NCBI RefSeq assembly: GCF_910592395.1
Contig: NC_088318.1
Coordinates: 11,594,349-11,658,348 of the forward strand
Origin: Lineus longissimus
Taxonomy: Eukaryota; Nemertea; Pilidiophora; Heteronemertea; Lineidae
Direction: 5' to 3'
Length of the DNA: 64,000 nt
Below are positions 23,198 to 35,500 of the stretch, piece by piece. The notes under the pieces are model-generated. The model saw only the letters and a program-made list of their open reading frames with translations, ran no database searches and was not told the DNA's origin. The translations under genes and the position numbers were made by a program. Each line of letters starts with the position of its first letter. Positions within the stretch are counted from its first letter, which is position 1.

Positions 23198-26003
23198 GTA
23201 GGCATCTGAAAACAAACTTTGATTCTGATAAATTCACCGCGATAGTTTTATTTCAGTGCCTCGGAATACTGATTAAAAATACTAATGAATCAAACTTGTC
23301 ATGGCTATATTATTGTGCTCGACTGGAAAAATTCTCGTTTACGCATTGTCTGTAACGTGTGGCGTATCAGGCTTTGAGGAAAGAAATTACACTGTTCTTT
23401 CAGGGATGGTGTCGTCGTTGGGTTGTGATTGTCAAACTGCGGGTAGAATGTTCTGGTCGGAGATGCGTGGCCAAGGTGGACATCTTCCTCGATGAAGACT
23501 CGTGGAGGAAAGGGAAACATGCCGACCGCAGAATCATGGAGAATGTCAGCATCATCAAGCGGACACCATCCTCTACGCATGCGCACGCGTTCCACGTGGA
23601 CGGAGACGAGCCGTTGTCAATGGCAGGCCGGAGTGAGACCGAAAGCCAGGATTGGATGAGAGTGCTAAGGGCCATATTTCTGCCCAAGATGAGGAAAACA
23701 TATGATGATGGTAAGCATAGGAAATTCTTTCTTGTCGGTTCGTGTTGTTCATACTCATAGTTAGCGACTACGGGCGTTGATGTTGAACTGTGAACGAGGT
23801 CACAACCAAGGAGAGGAAGCAGAGTCTCCAGTTTAGAATATATTTTGAACGGCCAAGGGCCGTCGCTAACCATTCAGAGCACTCGGCACTAATGACCGAG
23901 CTGACGAGTGAGAGGGAGGAGCATACGACTGACACTGGTATTCGAGGATGTCGCTCAGTAACGGTCTCAATTATTGAATATTTGATTTTGAAAAATATCA
24001 TTTCGGCCTAAATATGCATTGTGGTCAACATGAACAATGTGTTCTTTGAATGTTCCCCAATATTCTTAAACTCAGCAATGCTTATTCTGACAATTTCTAA
24101 CTGACACTCTTCAGCTATGTTTGAGGTCTCCGTGATCGACAACTGCTCCTCCGCCAAGATAGGGCTGAACGCAGACTATCTTATGTCGATTGAGGCCACT
24201 CACATCCACCTTATCCCGACCAATGAGCAGCAGAAGTTCTACCAGTGGGGGTTTTGTGAGATTCCATTCTTCAATCTTACTCCCGGGGTCCCCGCTGCTG
24301 ACAAGGAAAAGATATTGTCAATTACCTTAAGTCCGTAAGTTTATACATTCTAATTTCATTCCTTTTCTAAAATGTTTGCTGGTGCGGCTGTTGATAAGTA
24401 CTTTCATTGTTGTAAACATTGGTAGGAGCCGTCGCGACTGTAAACGTGACACGCCGGTCCTGCCTTCCAATGAAATGTATAGTTTCGGGGGCGGTTGTGC
24501 CAGCCGTGAAATAACAGTCAAATAACACTTCTAAACCGGTGATGTAACAACATGCTTATATATTGACCCAGAATATGAATCATGGAAGGAAAAAGCGATG
24601 TCTCCTTCTTACGATTTTGGACATATTTTGACCAATAAAAGAACCCAATGACTAGGGTACCAGCCACATACAATTGATCTTTTGCTTTTAGGTCAGGTGA
24701 ACAAGGCGAAGAATTCTACAATTTCTACTCTCTCAACGCCAGAGAGCTTATCGAGATGATAAGGACACATCTACATGCCATGTCGGAATCACCATATAGT
24801 CACATCGAACATCAACCAGATGAAGAAGAAGTGACAAGTTTGGATGGCGATCGTGACTATAAGTACGACCATCTAAGACGAATGGGTCCATGCGTCCCCA
24901 ATGCATCTGCTGGTCAAAGCCACCAAACCCTGAAACGATCTCCTGCAATCTGTCCTGCTGCCAGAAGTCACATGTCTCCGATGTTACCAGTACCCGCCAT
25001 CCGCCCAAGTAAGCTGAAGCTGGTGAACACTCAGGACAGACCGACGGTCAACGACCCCGATGCTTCCAATACAGCCTCCAGAGATTCTGGTATCACGAGC
25101 CCCACTTGCGAAACTCACCCGGACAACGCACGAGAGAGTACATGTAAGGTACACCATGATTGGAAACACCACGACTCTGTGGACAGTGGGACAACCGATT
25201 TGGATATCGAGGACCAAGATTATGACGACATCTCCCTCTTCCAGCTTGATTCATTAGGCATTATCGGGACGCAGAGCAACTCTCGGGAAGAGGTGACGAC
25301 ACTAAGTACCTTTACACGGAATAGAATCCAAAGCGAACCAGATTTAAAACGATACGGGAATTCTAGCAAGAGGATGGCCATGTCGGCACCCGATAGGCGG
25401 CCATCTCTTCCGCAAGAGCGGATAAACAATGACATGGAGACGGGCCATGATCCCTTTAACAAAACATGGCCCGAGAGCATTTCAACAAGTGACAATATGA
25501 ACGAGTTGGCATGGCGCGAAAACCAAAGTTTCCATATCGAATCACCTGTCGACCCAAGTTTCCATCTCCAATCATCAGATGACCCAACTTTTCCCATCGA
25601 ATCGCCTGAAGAGAGTGATGAAAACATTTATGTGTTTCATAATAATGCTGAATATCTTCAAAAATGCAAGGAGAGAATAAGTTATCTTTCAGACATTTCG
25701 GAATCGGAACGTTCTCGCCAGGGTAGTATCTCATTGACGGAGCCGAGAGAGCGCGAATGCACGAAAAATCCGGACTCTGAGGAGCCGTTTTCGTCGGTTG
25801 CATCATCCGCATGTGTCTCCGATGAAAGTTCGGGCTATCTTGATATGTCGGGACGAACATTTAGTAAGGTTGGGGCACTAACTATGCAGTCCGCTGACAG
25901 GGGGGCACCAACTTTGAGAGTCGAAGCAGAAACCGAGTGTACGTACGTCATGATGACGAGACCAAAACCACGGTACGAAAACGTACCGTTGTTTAACGTT
26001 TAA
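23114..26003 (+). CDS. DOK/IRS-like docking protein 2 (tandem paralogue, short tail)
   Basis: A tandem duplicate of the preceding gene. Coding exons: 23,114-23,197; 23,404-23,710; 24,115-24,334; 24,692-26,003; total 1,923 nt, 640 aa, all GT-AG and in phase. The PH domain (about residues 9-128, Trp112) is highly conserved with gene 1, including HADRRIMENVS and RTPSSTHAHAFHVDGDE. The PTB-like domain (about 133-240) is far more diverged: Pro181 replaces the arginine of gene 1. The tail keeps YSHI, SRDSGI, HHDSVDS, NRIQSEPDL, SYLSDISESERSRQGS, Y586LDM and Y622VMM, and adds Y632ENV close to the C-terminus. YENV is a Grb2-type pYxN motif that I do not see in gene 1. The YEEL, YATP and YDIP sites of gene 1 are missing. 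Expression and function are unknown. Confidence 0.82.
23404..23710 (+). CDS. Docking protein 2, PH-domain exon
   Basis: Acceptor CTTTCAG, donor GTAAGC, 307 nt. It encodes GWCRRWVVIVKLRVE through QDWMRVLRAIFLPKMRKTYD. Confidence 0.9.
24115..24334 (+). CDS. Docking protein 2, PTB-like exon
   Basis: Acceptor CTCTTCAG, donor GTAAGT, 220 nt, equal in length to gene 1's exon. It encodes MFEVSVIDNCSSAKIGLNAD and EIPFFNLTPG. Confidence 0.88.
24692..26003 (+). CDS. Docking protein 2, last coding exon
   Basis: Acceptor TGCTTTTAG; 1,312 nt to TAA at 26,001-26,003. It holds the last PTB strand and helix (EEFYNFYSLNARELIEMI) and the shortened tail. Confidence 0.92.
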
Positions 26004-26452
26004 CTAAAAGCCCTGGCTTAATAGAGTGTGTCTGGCTCAGTTTTCTAGCAGGGCTTGATCAAGGGATGTACCTTTGATAAGAGCTCGAACTCGACTGTTT
26101 TGAAATGACCAACAGGCTTGGGGACAGGAGTGCACAGGAGTGTCTTCAGTCTTCACTCGATGCCCCTCCGACGATGCCCTCTCAAAACGGTGTAAAAATT
26201 ATTTGATAGTTCGATACCGCCGGATTCTGAAAGTTGGTCTGCTGAGGAGTACCATGACGGACATAAATGAAAATCGCAGCTGCTCCTGGCCACTTTTACA
26301 GTAGATGTACCGTACATTGTACATCAAGGTTTGGTTATGGTGTCCGTCGTTTATGTGGATGCATATCATCCGTCATGATGACCAACATTTTTATTGGCAT
26401 CTTTGCAGCCATACCGCTAGAAAGGAAATTTATTGGCGAAACACATCCAAAT

Positions 26453-26780
26453 CCAGGGTAGTATCTCATTGACGGAGCCGAGAGAGCGCGAATGCACGAA
26501 AAATCCTGACTCCGAGGAGCCGTTTTCGTGGGTTGAATCGTCCGGATGTGTCTCCGATGAAAGTTCGGGCTATCTTGATATGTCAGCGGACTGCATATTT
26601 AGTGCCCCTACCTTACTAAATGTTCGTCGCTTTAAAACTTGTTCAACCGACCAACACGGAGATTTCACATCCTTAGTCCTTCAACCAATGCCAACATTAA
26701 GTGGGTCACTAAAGTTCAGTAAACACGTCATATTTATTCTAGGTCAAATCAATAAGAACTTTGTAAATATATGTAAATAA
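26453..26780 (+). pseudogene. Duplicated, partly inverted fragment of docking protein 2's last exon
   Basis: 26,453-26,583 is a near-identical direct copy of 25,718-25,851 and still encodes GSISLTEPRERECTKNPDSE and SSGYLDMS. The following bases, about 26,583-26,629, are the reverse complement of about 25,851-25,899. The frame stays open to 26,780. Because CCAG|GGTAGT precedes the copy it could serve as an alternative last exon, but a broken duplicate is simpler. Confidence 0.65.
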
Positions 26781-26781
26781 A
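26776..26781 (+). terminator. Candidate poly(A) signal for docking protein 2
   Basis: The first AATAAA after the stop codon at 26,003. It lies downstream of the duplicated fragment, so that fragment would be within the 3' UTR. Confidence 0.4.
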
Positions 26782-29700
26782 TGTTAGTTTTGAATCATCC
26801 CTGGTACTTGAAATGATTGCAACATTTTTACCTGTGAGCCAGCATTCTGTTGTAAGAGATGTATGTTGTTCCCTTTCTGTTGTGATTTTAAATCATGAAA
26901 CATTTTCTCCATTCATAAACTGCACCATTGGCACTACTGTAAATGTTACCAGGAGCCATCGAGACTTCTACGATGCCAGTACCATCAGTTGCTGTCATTT
27001 CATTCAAGAAAGCCAAGACAGCTCCTGGTAAGTTTTACAGTACATGTGCAGCAAAAATGAAGACCGATTTAATCCATGGCGACTTTCAAGCGAAAAGCAC
27101 ACGATAGCCAATGTGGGCTGCAAATGTAGGATGTTATTTTCAAAAGGTGGCAGTGATAGTTAGTGGTCAAATACAATTGATTACATTGACATGGGCTGAA
27201 AATCTATTGTGTATTGGATGGCCAACTGCTGCGGTCCACTGGTAATAAAGATCCTCCTTATTGGAAGATAGAGCAGCTCCTGACTGACTTTACAGTACAA
27301 GTGCAGGAACGATAATGAAAACAAACTCTTAATGTATCAGACAAGTTTATTACTTTACAAGGTCTACAGAGTGATTATATTGATAATAGATAAGCAAAAT
27401 TTTGGAAAGCAGATTGGAACACTCCATGTTTTGTTCAATCCTCTAAATTTACATCAAACAAAATGAACCAAATATTTTTCTTTTTATACAAATATTTCAG
27501 GTTGAGGGTCATCAACTTATGTTTTTAACATACACTAAATAAATTACTGCAAAATGGGTCAGGGGCTGTCACACAACCATACATGCTAGGACTGGTTCTT
27601 CATTGCTCTACAGAGCAAGAGTATGAAGTCACGATAGCTCCTGATCAATTTAACAGTACAAATGCCCCGAGTGTCACTGATGTCCCTCCATAATGTCAGA
27701 GAAACCCACTTTTAACCTTTCCTCCACAAAAATAATGCACAGTATTACTCTCCCTGTCTCTGCATGATGACCCCTTTTCTGCACTAAAATGGCAATACCT
27801 ACATCTACTTTACTTTCAAGCCCAAAATTGCGAGACAACTGCATTTACATATTTACAAATACTTCATTTTCCAACACTGGTTTTTAAAAAATATTAAATT
27901 GTCTAAAAAGTTGGTCATGAATTACTGAAACTTTTTATTGTGAAAAATTGATAAAGCTGAAGTAAAAAAATTCTTCATTTTGCAAGAAGCTTCTTTTTGT
28001 TAGAAAGTTTTGTTAGGAGTGTGAAAATTTGACAGTTTACGAAAAAAGAATCCGATCAGGAATTGAATGACAATTGATGGCAGTAAATTACATTTATACT
28101 GACTGCTCAGAAGAAAAAAAACAGTTCTCAAGTAGAAATATCTTCTCCAGCGACTTGTGAAGAAGACTAATTGAACTGCCTGGTAAAAATATGAGACGTC
28201 ACTACAATTTAACAACAAAAACATGTACAGGCCTCGGCCTTGGACTATTTACATAGACAAGAGCACAATTATGTGCTTGAGTAGGTGGGAGAAACATGGC
28301 ATTCCTGGCAAAGAGGAAATTGGCAAGCATCAGCAAAATGCACTGGTCTTTCAAAGTCTGTTTTTGATGCCAGAAATGTAACAGCTTCTCCTAACCTGAA
28401 GCCAAAATCAATACAGTTATATTAAACGTTTAATTACAAAATGATTATCAATTTACATCAGTTATAATTAATAATCATGATCATTTAAAACTTATTTGTT
28501 TACATAATAGTGCAAGTTTAAATCAAGTGGAACAAAAACATGTATACATATCGTTTTGATCATACACAATACAAGGTTGTACAATATAGTAGTTGTTCTT
28601 GTTAGGCCATCTGCATCTCTTACACAGACGAGCCAATTAACCAATTAGCAAATCCTCCGTAGCCCGTCTTTCGACCATATCACTTGCTTTTTCATCAAGT
28701 CGTGACAGCGGCTCGCCAATTTCACGGTAAAATCAAAATAGGCCGTCCCAACAGGAGACAAGGAACGTTAAATCTAAAACTTGCTTCCTTAACATTTGTT
28801 ATGTACACAATGATTAGGCCTACATCTACAAGTAGCATCAAAACATCGAAACTTTAGACTTACTGACATCAAGAATAAATAAAGACTAGTCTATATGAAT
28901 TCTTGCTGACATCAACAAAACATTCCCGGGACTTATTATAGGTACACACCACGTTTGACGCTATGTTTAACACAACTGTGTAATCATATCGTTGCATAAC
29001 TTCGCCTTTATCTTCAAGAAGCAAGGAGAAAGTTCTCATTTCTTTCCCAGTTTCAAACGAATTAGCATTTTTAATAACTTTGTAGGTGCAATTGATTTTC
29101 AGGTGTATCTCATTGTATAAGAACACAGTGGAGAGTTTCAAAGATAACTCTCCATTATGAAGCACTCTTGTGGAACTAATCTGCACTGGTCATGCGATAA
29201 GGCAATGAACACTATTGTTTTCTTCCTTCAAGAGTGACCAAGAGTCCCAAGTATGATTCAGCAATGGCATGAAGCCAACAATGGAAAAGAAACTAACAAC
29301 AAAACCATATCGTTACCCAAACGGTACCTGAATATACTCAAAAGAAACAAAAGGTTCCATTATTGGCAATACTACACAATCGGTTTATAAGTTACTATTG
29401 TAAACATTTGTTTCATTTGATGAACTATATAATAACCCTCGAGGCTTTTTTGATCCCCTTATATGAAAGACAATGACCCATCTAGAGTGGGAAAGCCACT
29501 TTCAATCTGCTATATACGCGAGAGCGAAAAATTAACATCTGCTGGTCTTAAATATTTTTCATACAACCTTAGTACTCATCATCACCACTGCAGAGTTAAC
29601 ATTCACAACACTCAAAAGTACATTGTCCTGGACAGGTCATTCGGAACAGAACTTTAATTTTCAGGAGTTTATTGATTGCTGACCAGACTTTGTACTAAAA

Positions 29701-31884
29701 CTGAACTAGTACACTGAACAATGAAGTGGTCACGCACCAATCTCAAATTCTCAAGTATCATCCCAGAGTGCTGCCACCTGACAACAGAGAGTAAAACTAA
29801 TGTAGTTCATTTCCTGTATGTGCACCAAATGTGATACCACTTCCCTGCCTGCAAACCAGAGTCCACACAGTATTCGTTTGATGTTTTAACCTCGACAACT
29901 TCAAACCGACAAGGCCGCAGTCATGACGCCGTCGCTGATCACCGATTGCCGGGTTCGGCGAGGCGGGATGAAATGTCAAGTGAAACAAATTTATCATTAT
30001 TGATGACCTAAAAGTGGCCAAAAAGTGAAAAACCAAACAATGAGAATGCAAATTTTATCACGGCGCACTCACTCAAGTGTCTTTACTTTTAGCAAGGCAG
30101 GTATAGGCAGGTACATGTTTGTTCAAACAAGTTGTCTGTCTTCTGAAGTATCTGGAAAAACCTAGCAAGATCATTCATCTCTGGTTTAATGTAAACAAGG
30201 TGGGATATATCTTAGCAAATTTATTGACTTTAGTGGAGATTAGGTAATCACTAACACTTCTGTGTTGCAATAAATCATAAAATACTCAAGGACATTTTGA
30301 AGACACAAAAATTCCCGTTATAGATACCAGCTGAAATCAACAAATCAATAATGAGTTTTGCAGCCCAGGTTATTTTTCTTCTCAGAATGTATGCATTCCA
30401 TGTTCTTTTTCTTGGCTTAAAAACCTACTCATCTTACTTCCTTGCTATTTTTGGATTTTTTTCTCAAATTTTCAACTTCCCTGATCAGCTAATTCTGGAA
30501 AGGATCCAAAAACAAAACCTTGTCGGGCTGAAGACATGTAAACAAAACTCGACAATACCTGGAAATAAGACAATGGCCGTGGTGACAGTGTTATCCTGAC
30601 ACAGACAACTCGGACATTGAACCAAGTCAAGTCGTGACCTAAAATAGGTTTAAAGAAATGAAACATCGATGCCCTCGCTTGATTTAGTTTTGATCAAGTT
30701 CAAGGACATGTACATGGACATTAATTGTTAGATGACTTTATCTCCAGACATAACAAATCGCCTGCTGACTAGGCAGACCCTTTCCCTACGTCAATGTCTG
30801 ACCCTACGACATTGTATTAAGTAGACACTTCATGAGTGTCAATTCGTTGCGGCCAGTGCCACATTATACACCTCTTCTACTTCTACAAACATAGGCCGAG
30901 TGCGAAATACCGGTGTGGTCACCAAAAATTCTGGAAAAACTTTTCAGCCTAAGTATTATACGCCATTATAAAAACGGTTGGTGCTGCCATCTGCTAGGAG
31001 TCTGTTGCACTACTACTTGAACATGACAGTATCTAACGACATCTCCATTTATTCTTACAACATGTTTTTTTCTTCTCAAAATGAGGCCAAGTGCAAAACT
31101 ACTGTTTTTCTTTACAATCACATACAACAGAATTCTACTCCTGTAGAACTAATTCTACTCCCGTAGAACTTTCTTTGGCTAAACTCGGCAATGCTACACA
31201 CACATGAGGCTGTCTCCGTTCTGAGAGGGTTAAAAGACATGAGTTAGTGGTGCGATCATTTGAAGAGCCATCAGATTGATTAGTTATCTGATTGTCAATT
31301 ACACATGTAATTAAAACCTGCAGGTCAATAGGTTACCAGAAAAGTCAAGAGAATAAGTTAAAGGGGGAATATACTTGCAGATAGCAACAGATTTGCAGTT
31401 AAAGGGAGAAGATAGCCACAGCTTGCATCCTTAAATGGAAAATATACCCATACATGTAGCTTACACAGTTAAAGGGGACGATAGGCCAAGTGGAAGAATA
31501 AGTATCTTTATGTCTAACCAGAGAATGGGAAAAACATCTCCCAAGAGGAAATATAATGATAAAGTGCCGGTGAGGGATTATTATATATGTATTCGTCCTT
31601 GAACTTTCAAATACTCATCATATGAAATATGTCGGGCCAAAGTTAATTCTAAGTTTAGAATTTGACAATGTCAGACTCAACTTGCAATATGTGTACACTA
31701 TAGTAACAGATCGAGATTCGTGTTGTCAACACTGACAATTGTATATTTAGTCGAAGACCCTCAAACAAGCTTGACTTTGGTCTCCAAGGCCTCCTATATC
31801 ACCAAGTATATATTATAGCTATGATAATAATGAAGCACCTTTACATGTTGAAACATGCATGAACCTTTAATCTCTCCATGAGTA
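26782..31884. other. Convergent intergenic region and 3' UTR side of MTSS1
   Basis: No coding exon was recognised. The MTSS1 3' UTR starts at 31,884 and extends left. Reverse-strand AATAAA hexamers occur at several places (for example about 31,045, 30,227, 29,668 and 27,939), so the end is undetermined. TIR elements and solo TIR-like motifs are clustered at 26.9-27.7 kb. Confidence 0.55.
26931..27049. mobile_element. Small TIR element (GCTCCTGGTAA family)
   Basis: Left arm GCACTACTGTAAATGTTACC (26,931 on) continues into AGGAGCC. Right arm GCTCCTGGTAAGTTTTACAG runs from 27,021. The arms are imperfect inverted repeats of about 27 bases. Solo right-arm motifs recur at 26,278, 27,275 and 27,636, and a second paired copy is at 36,384-36,483. 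Confidence 0.6.
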
Positions 31885-32546
31885 TCAAACACGTGCGTGA
31901 TTAACTCTCGGGGCCGACCGATCATTCGACTGAACCTTCTTCAACTGTACCCCTCGTTTGATTTGAGACAGAAAGTTAGTAGGGCCACTTTCGGCTACTG
32001 GTGGGGGGTTACTCGGTGGTGGTGGGTGGCTCAATGCCGCCAATTCCTCGGGTGGTGGTGGCAGGGGCAAGTCCTCAAGACTATCAGTCCGGTTCAACGC
32101 AGCAAACTTAGCGGCCAGACTCTGAATAATACTGGCATGAGAATGCATGCCTCCACCATCAGCAGTCGGTGTTATATCATAAGTCCCATTGTCAACTGGT
32201 GGAGGTGCCACAAACCGTCCCATATTGGGCGACTGTCCGTACGCGTCATTTGACGGTCCACGTTCAACATTAGATGAATGTGATTGAGTCTTATCAGCGA
32301 ATTCACGTCGTAGTACTGCATAGTTGAACTGCACATCATTCGATACACTCTGTGAGCGTTTATGCGTTGGAGTCCCCTGAGGTGTGGGCGTGTTGCTCCC
32401 GGCACCTCCTGGTTTCAATGGCACCATAGGGGGAGCCACAGGGGTCGACCCAGTCATTGACGACGATCTCCGTACGGGCGGTGGCGGCTTCAGCGGCAAT
32501 GAGCCACGTCGCAAGGTGGCCATACCGCTGTGAACACATGGTATAC
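31885..32546 (-). CDS. MTSS1: MTSS1 last coding exon (Pro-rich, WH2, stop)
   Basis: Acceptor TCTGTTTCAG; 662 nt to TGA at 31,885-31,887. It encodes MATLRRGSLPLKPPPPVRRS, SLEDLPLPPPPEELAAL and the actin-binding WH2 FLSQIKRGVQLKKV at about 31,935-31,980, ending SNDRSAPRVNHARV as in vertebrate NDRSAPRFS. Confidence 0.95.
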
Positions 32547-35500
32547 CTGAAACAGATTGAGAATTGACGTTAATCAACAGACATGTGAAATGAGGAACTT
32601 TGGTGACTGTGTCGTGAGATCAAGTCAGGGATGTGTAGTCAGGGTCATCGTGTGACTGAGATCATTGCATGTATCGTGTTGGACAAGGATAGGGATTTAA
32701 CACCAACACCACGGCAGATCACACTTTGGTCCAACAACCAGCTTGAGTGAGTTAACACATTCAGTGTGCTACAATTCCAACATGGTGTTGTTCAAAGCAT
32801 CTCGGCCATGAGAAGTGATTCAGTCATTTCAAAACAGATGCAGCATACCAACAATACGACTGATTCTCACAAACGAACAAACATCAAACACATATGTGAA
32901 CAATTGAAATTTGCACATAACCAAACAATAGAAGCACTCTGAAACTATCCAAGCACACTACTAATTTAAAACATTCTCCGCGGAAATAAAATAAAATGCA
33001 CTAGGTTTCATAGAACATGCAAAGCACTGCGCTTGATGTCACCAGCAGGCATGTAAGGCACTAATTTTTCAAGAAACTAAAGAAAACATCTACAAAATCA
33101 ACCACATTGCCATGAAATAAACTACTGAACACCAAAGCATTGAAAAAAGGAAGATGAATAAGAAAAGATTTGATTTCGTTAACTGCCAGCACCCTTGAAT
33201 CAGTTACCTAAGGACAATGAAGGGGTTGCCGAAAGCTTTTAAGCTTAAACCATCTTTCTATGGAAACTCTAAGCCAATCTGTTGGCAGCAGCCTATAAGG
33301 AAGGAGAGGGCAAATTCCTTGGTGCTTCTACTAGGCCACCACCTTCCCACTAGATCTGTTCTATGACTAATGGAACCGAGTGACCCATGCCCCTTGGAGT
33401 GACCCATGCCACCTAGTATAGTGTGACCAAAGCACTAGCCTAGTGACTAGCTAGTGGAGTGAGTCTGAGATCCGCCCCAATATCCCTCACACACCTGCAG
33501 TAGAATGGGGCCTCCTCCCACCAGCCATCAACGAGCGGTATGCCTTACTCATCTCACTATTCCGAGGAACGGTAGAAAACTTATCCCGACATTCAATCTC
33601 CAACTTCTCAAAATCTATGTCTGAAAACATAAAAGTTAAGCTCACAGAAAGCACGGCATGCACGCAAAGGCTAGATTACTAACCCTGGCTTGATCTAAAT
33701 ATCCCTTACTTAAGACTGGACCCCCTAGATCCAAATCATTAGTGCCATTGCAGGGGACATCATAGGTCATAAGGATCAAGTTAAGGTCAGTAATTGCCGT
33801 AAACGAAAATTAAACGAAATAAATCAAAGCAGAAAAAGTACCCAAAGTCATCTGCAGCGGAATGGCTGTCTCCATCACCCTACCACAACTATCAAAGCAC
33901 TGTTGGGTCTGAGTAGAGCGGGGAGGAGGGGTCATCAGAGTGTGGTTCGAAGCCACAACTATTTATTCATGCTACAGACGACTTCGTTTCAAATAAGCTT
34001 AAAATAAACATGCAAGAACTGCAAGGTGCAATGTCAAGCCCTGGATGTTAAATTGAAGAGAATATTTTCTTTCTAAGATGTTTCGCAGACATGAAGATTC
34101 TCTGAAGTTGACTGCATGTGACAAGGCCATTCATTAACTACACGACTGTAGTACTTTACTTGTATTGGCCAAGGCACGCCAAGGCACATTCATGGCTTGC
34201 ATTCTGAATCAAGCTGGAATATCTGTAACAAATGTATCAAGCAAAACATGCAAACTTTGACTGGCAAAACAAAAGAGAATTGAAGCTGAATGACAATGCA
34301 ACAACTGCAGTAAAAGAACACAACAGAAAACACATATGCAAAATGCAAAAATAGCCTTTAAATTTATGTTGAAAACATGCTCTGTGTTCCCATTGATGGT
34401 ACCTACATTTAGACATGCAAGTCACACTATGGTATCAATAATCACGAAATTATTTTCTTCATTTGAAGATTCTACTCTTGCATACATGATTTCAATGTGT
34501 ACAATTTCTGTACACCCGTCAAGTTTCTATCAGACTCTATCGAAAAGCAAGATGGCATCGATGAATAGTCAAGTCAAATTCATCACAATGAAACCACATG
34601 CAGCATACAAACATAAGTACCATCAATGAATGAGAAACAAATCTGTGAAAAATGAGCAACACTGATGATTCAGAATGAATCGTTCAAAAGCAACACAGGG
34701 TCCCAAATCTTCTGCCTATCAACTCTAACCACAAAGTTACCAAATTTAGCGCTGACATTGACAATTCATATTCAAATGAATCCTTTGCAAAGCCAGTCAA
34801 GCTTTTCCATGTTTCACACCACCCTACCTCCGCCCGCTATTGTGTCTTCAGAATTAGCAGGGGTGTTGCTCATTGTACCATAGCCACTAGAACATTGTAA
34901 TGAAGACCTACTCTCGTATGATGACTGAAGGGCAGCGGTGCTAGCCTCAAGGTCGCGTATGGCGTCGGCTAGCTCTTGTGAGTTTGGCATCTGGAAGATA
35001 ACAACACAAAGGTCAGACAAGAGTGGAAGAAAACGTGTTTAGTTTCGAGCTTGGGCAATGAGTCTAAGGGATCAGGTAATAAAGACAAATCAGTCCCTGA
35101 ATACGCCGATGTTCATCCAACTCATGAGGCTTGCTGAAAAGATCAAAAGGCATTCTTTCATTTTGGTTAAGCTAACTTTTTAGAGTGATTAAATTTAGAC
35201 CATGCAAAATGTTACAAATTTGGAACAGCTTTAAGTGTTTGAAAGCTATCTTCAGTTACCACATGCCAAATTTGTTTTTATTCTCTAAATGGAATCAACT
35301 GACAACATATCGAGGAATTGAATAATGTTTTCGGGATAGTTATTCAGGGTCTGTGATGAGTGGGGTGTATGGTTTGAAGTGCAACCTGGGGGAGGGGTAG
35401 CCTGAAAGAGAGCCAAGTTAGGACTGAAACTGGTGCTTTCTTACTGTCAGCTAGAAAACAGAAGCTTATTAACATTCGGTGAATTGGAATCTAGTAGCGT

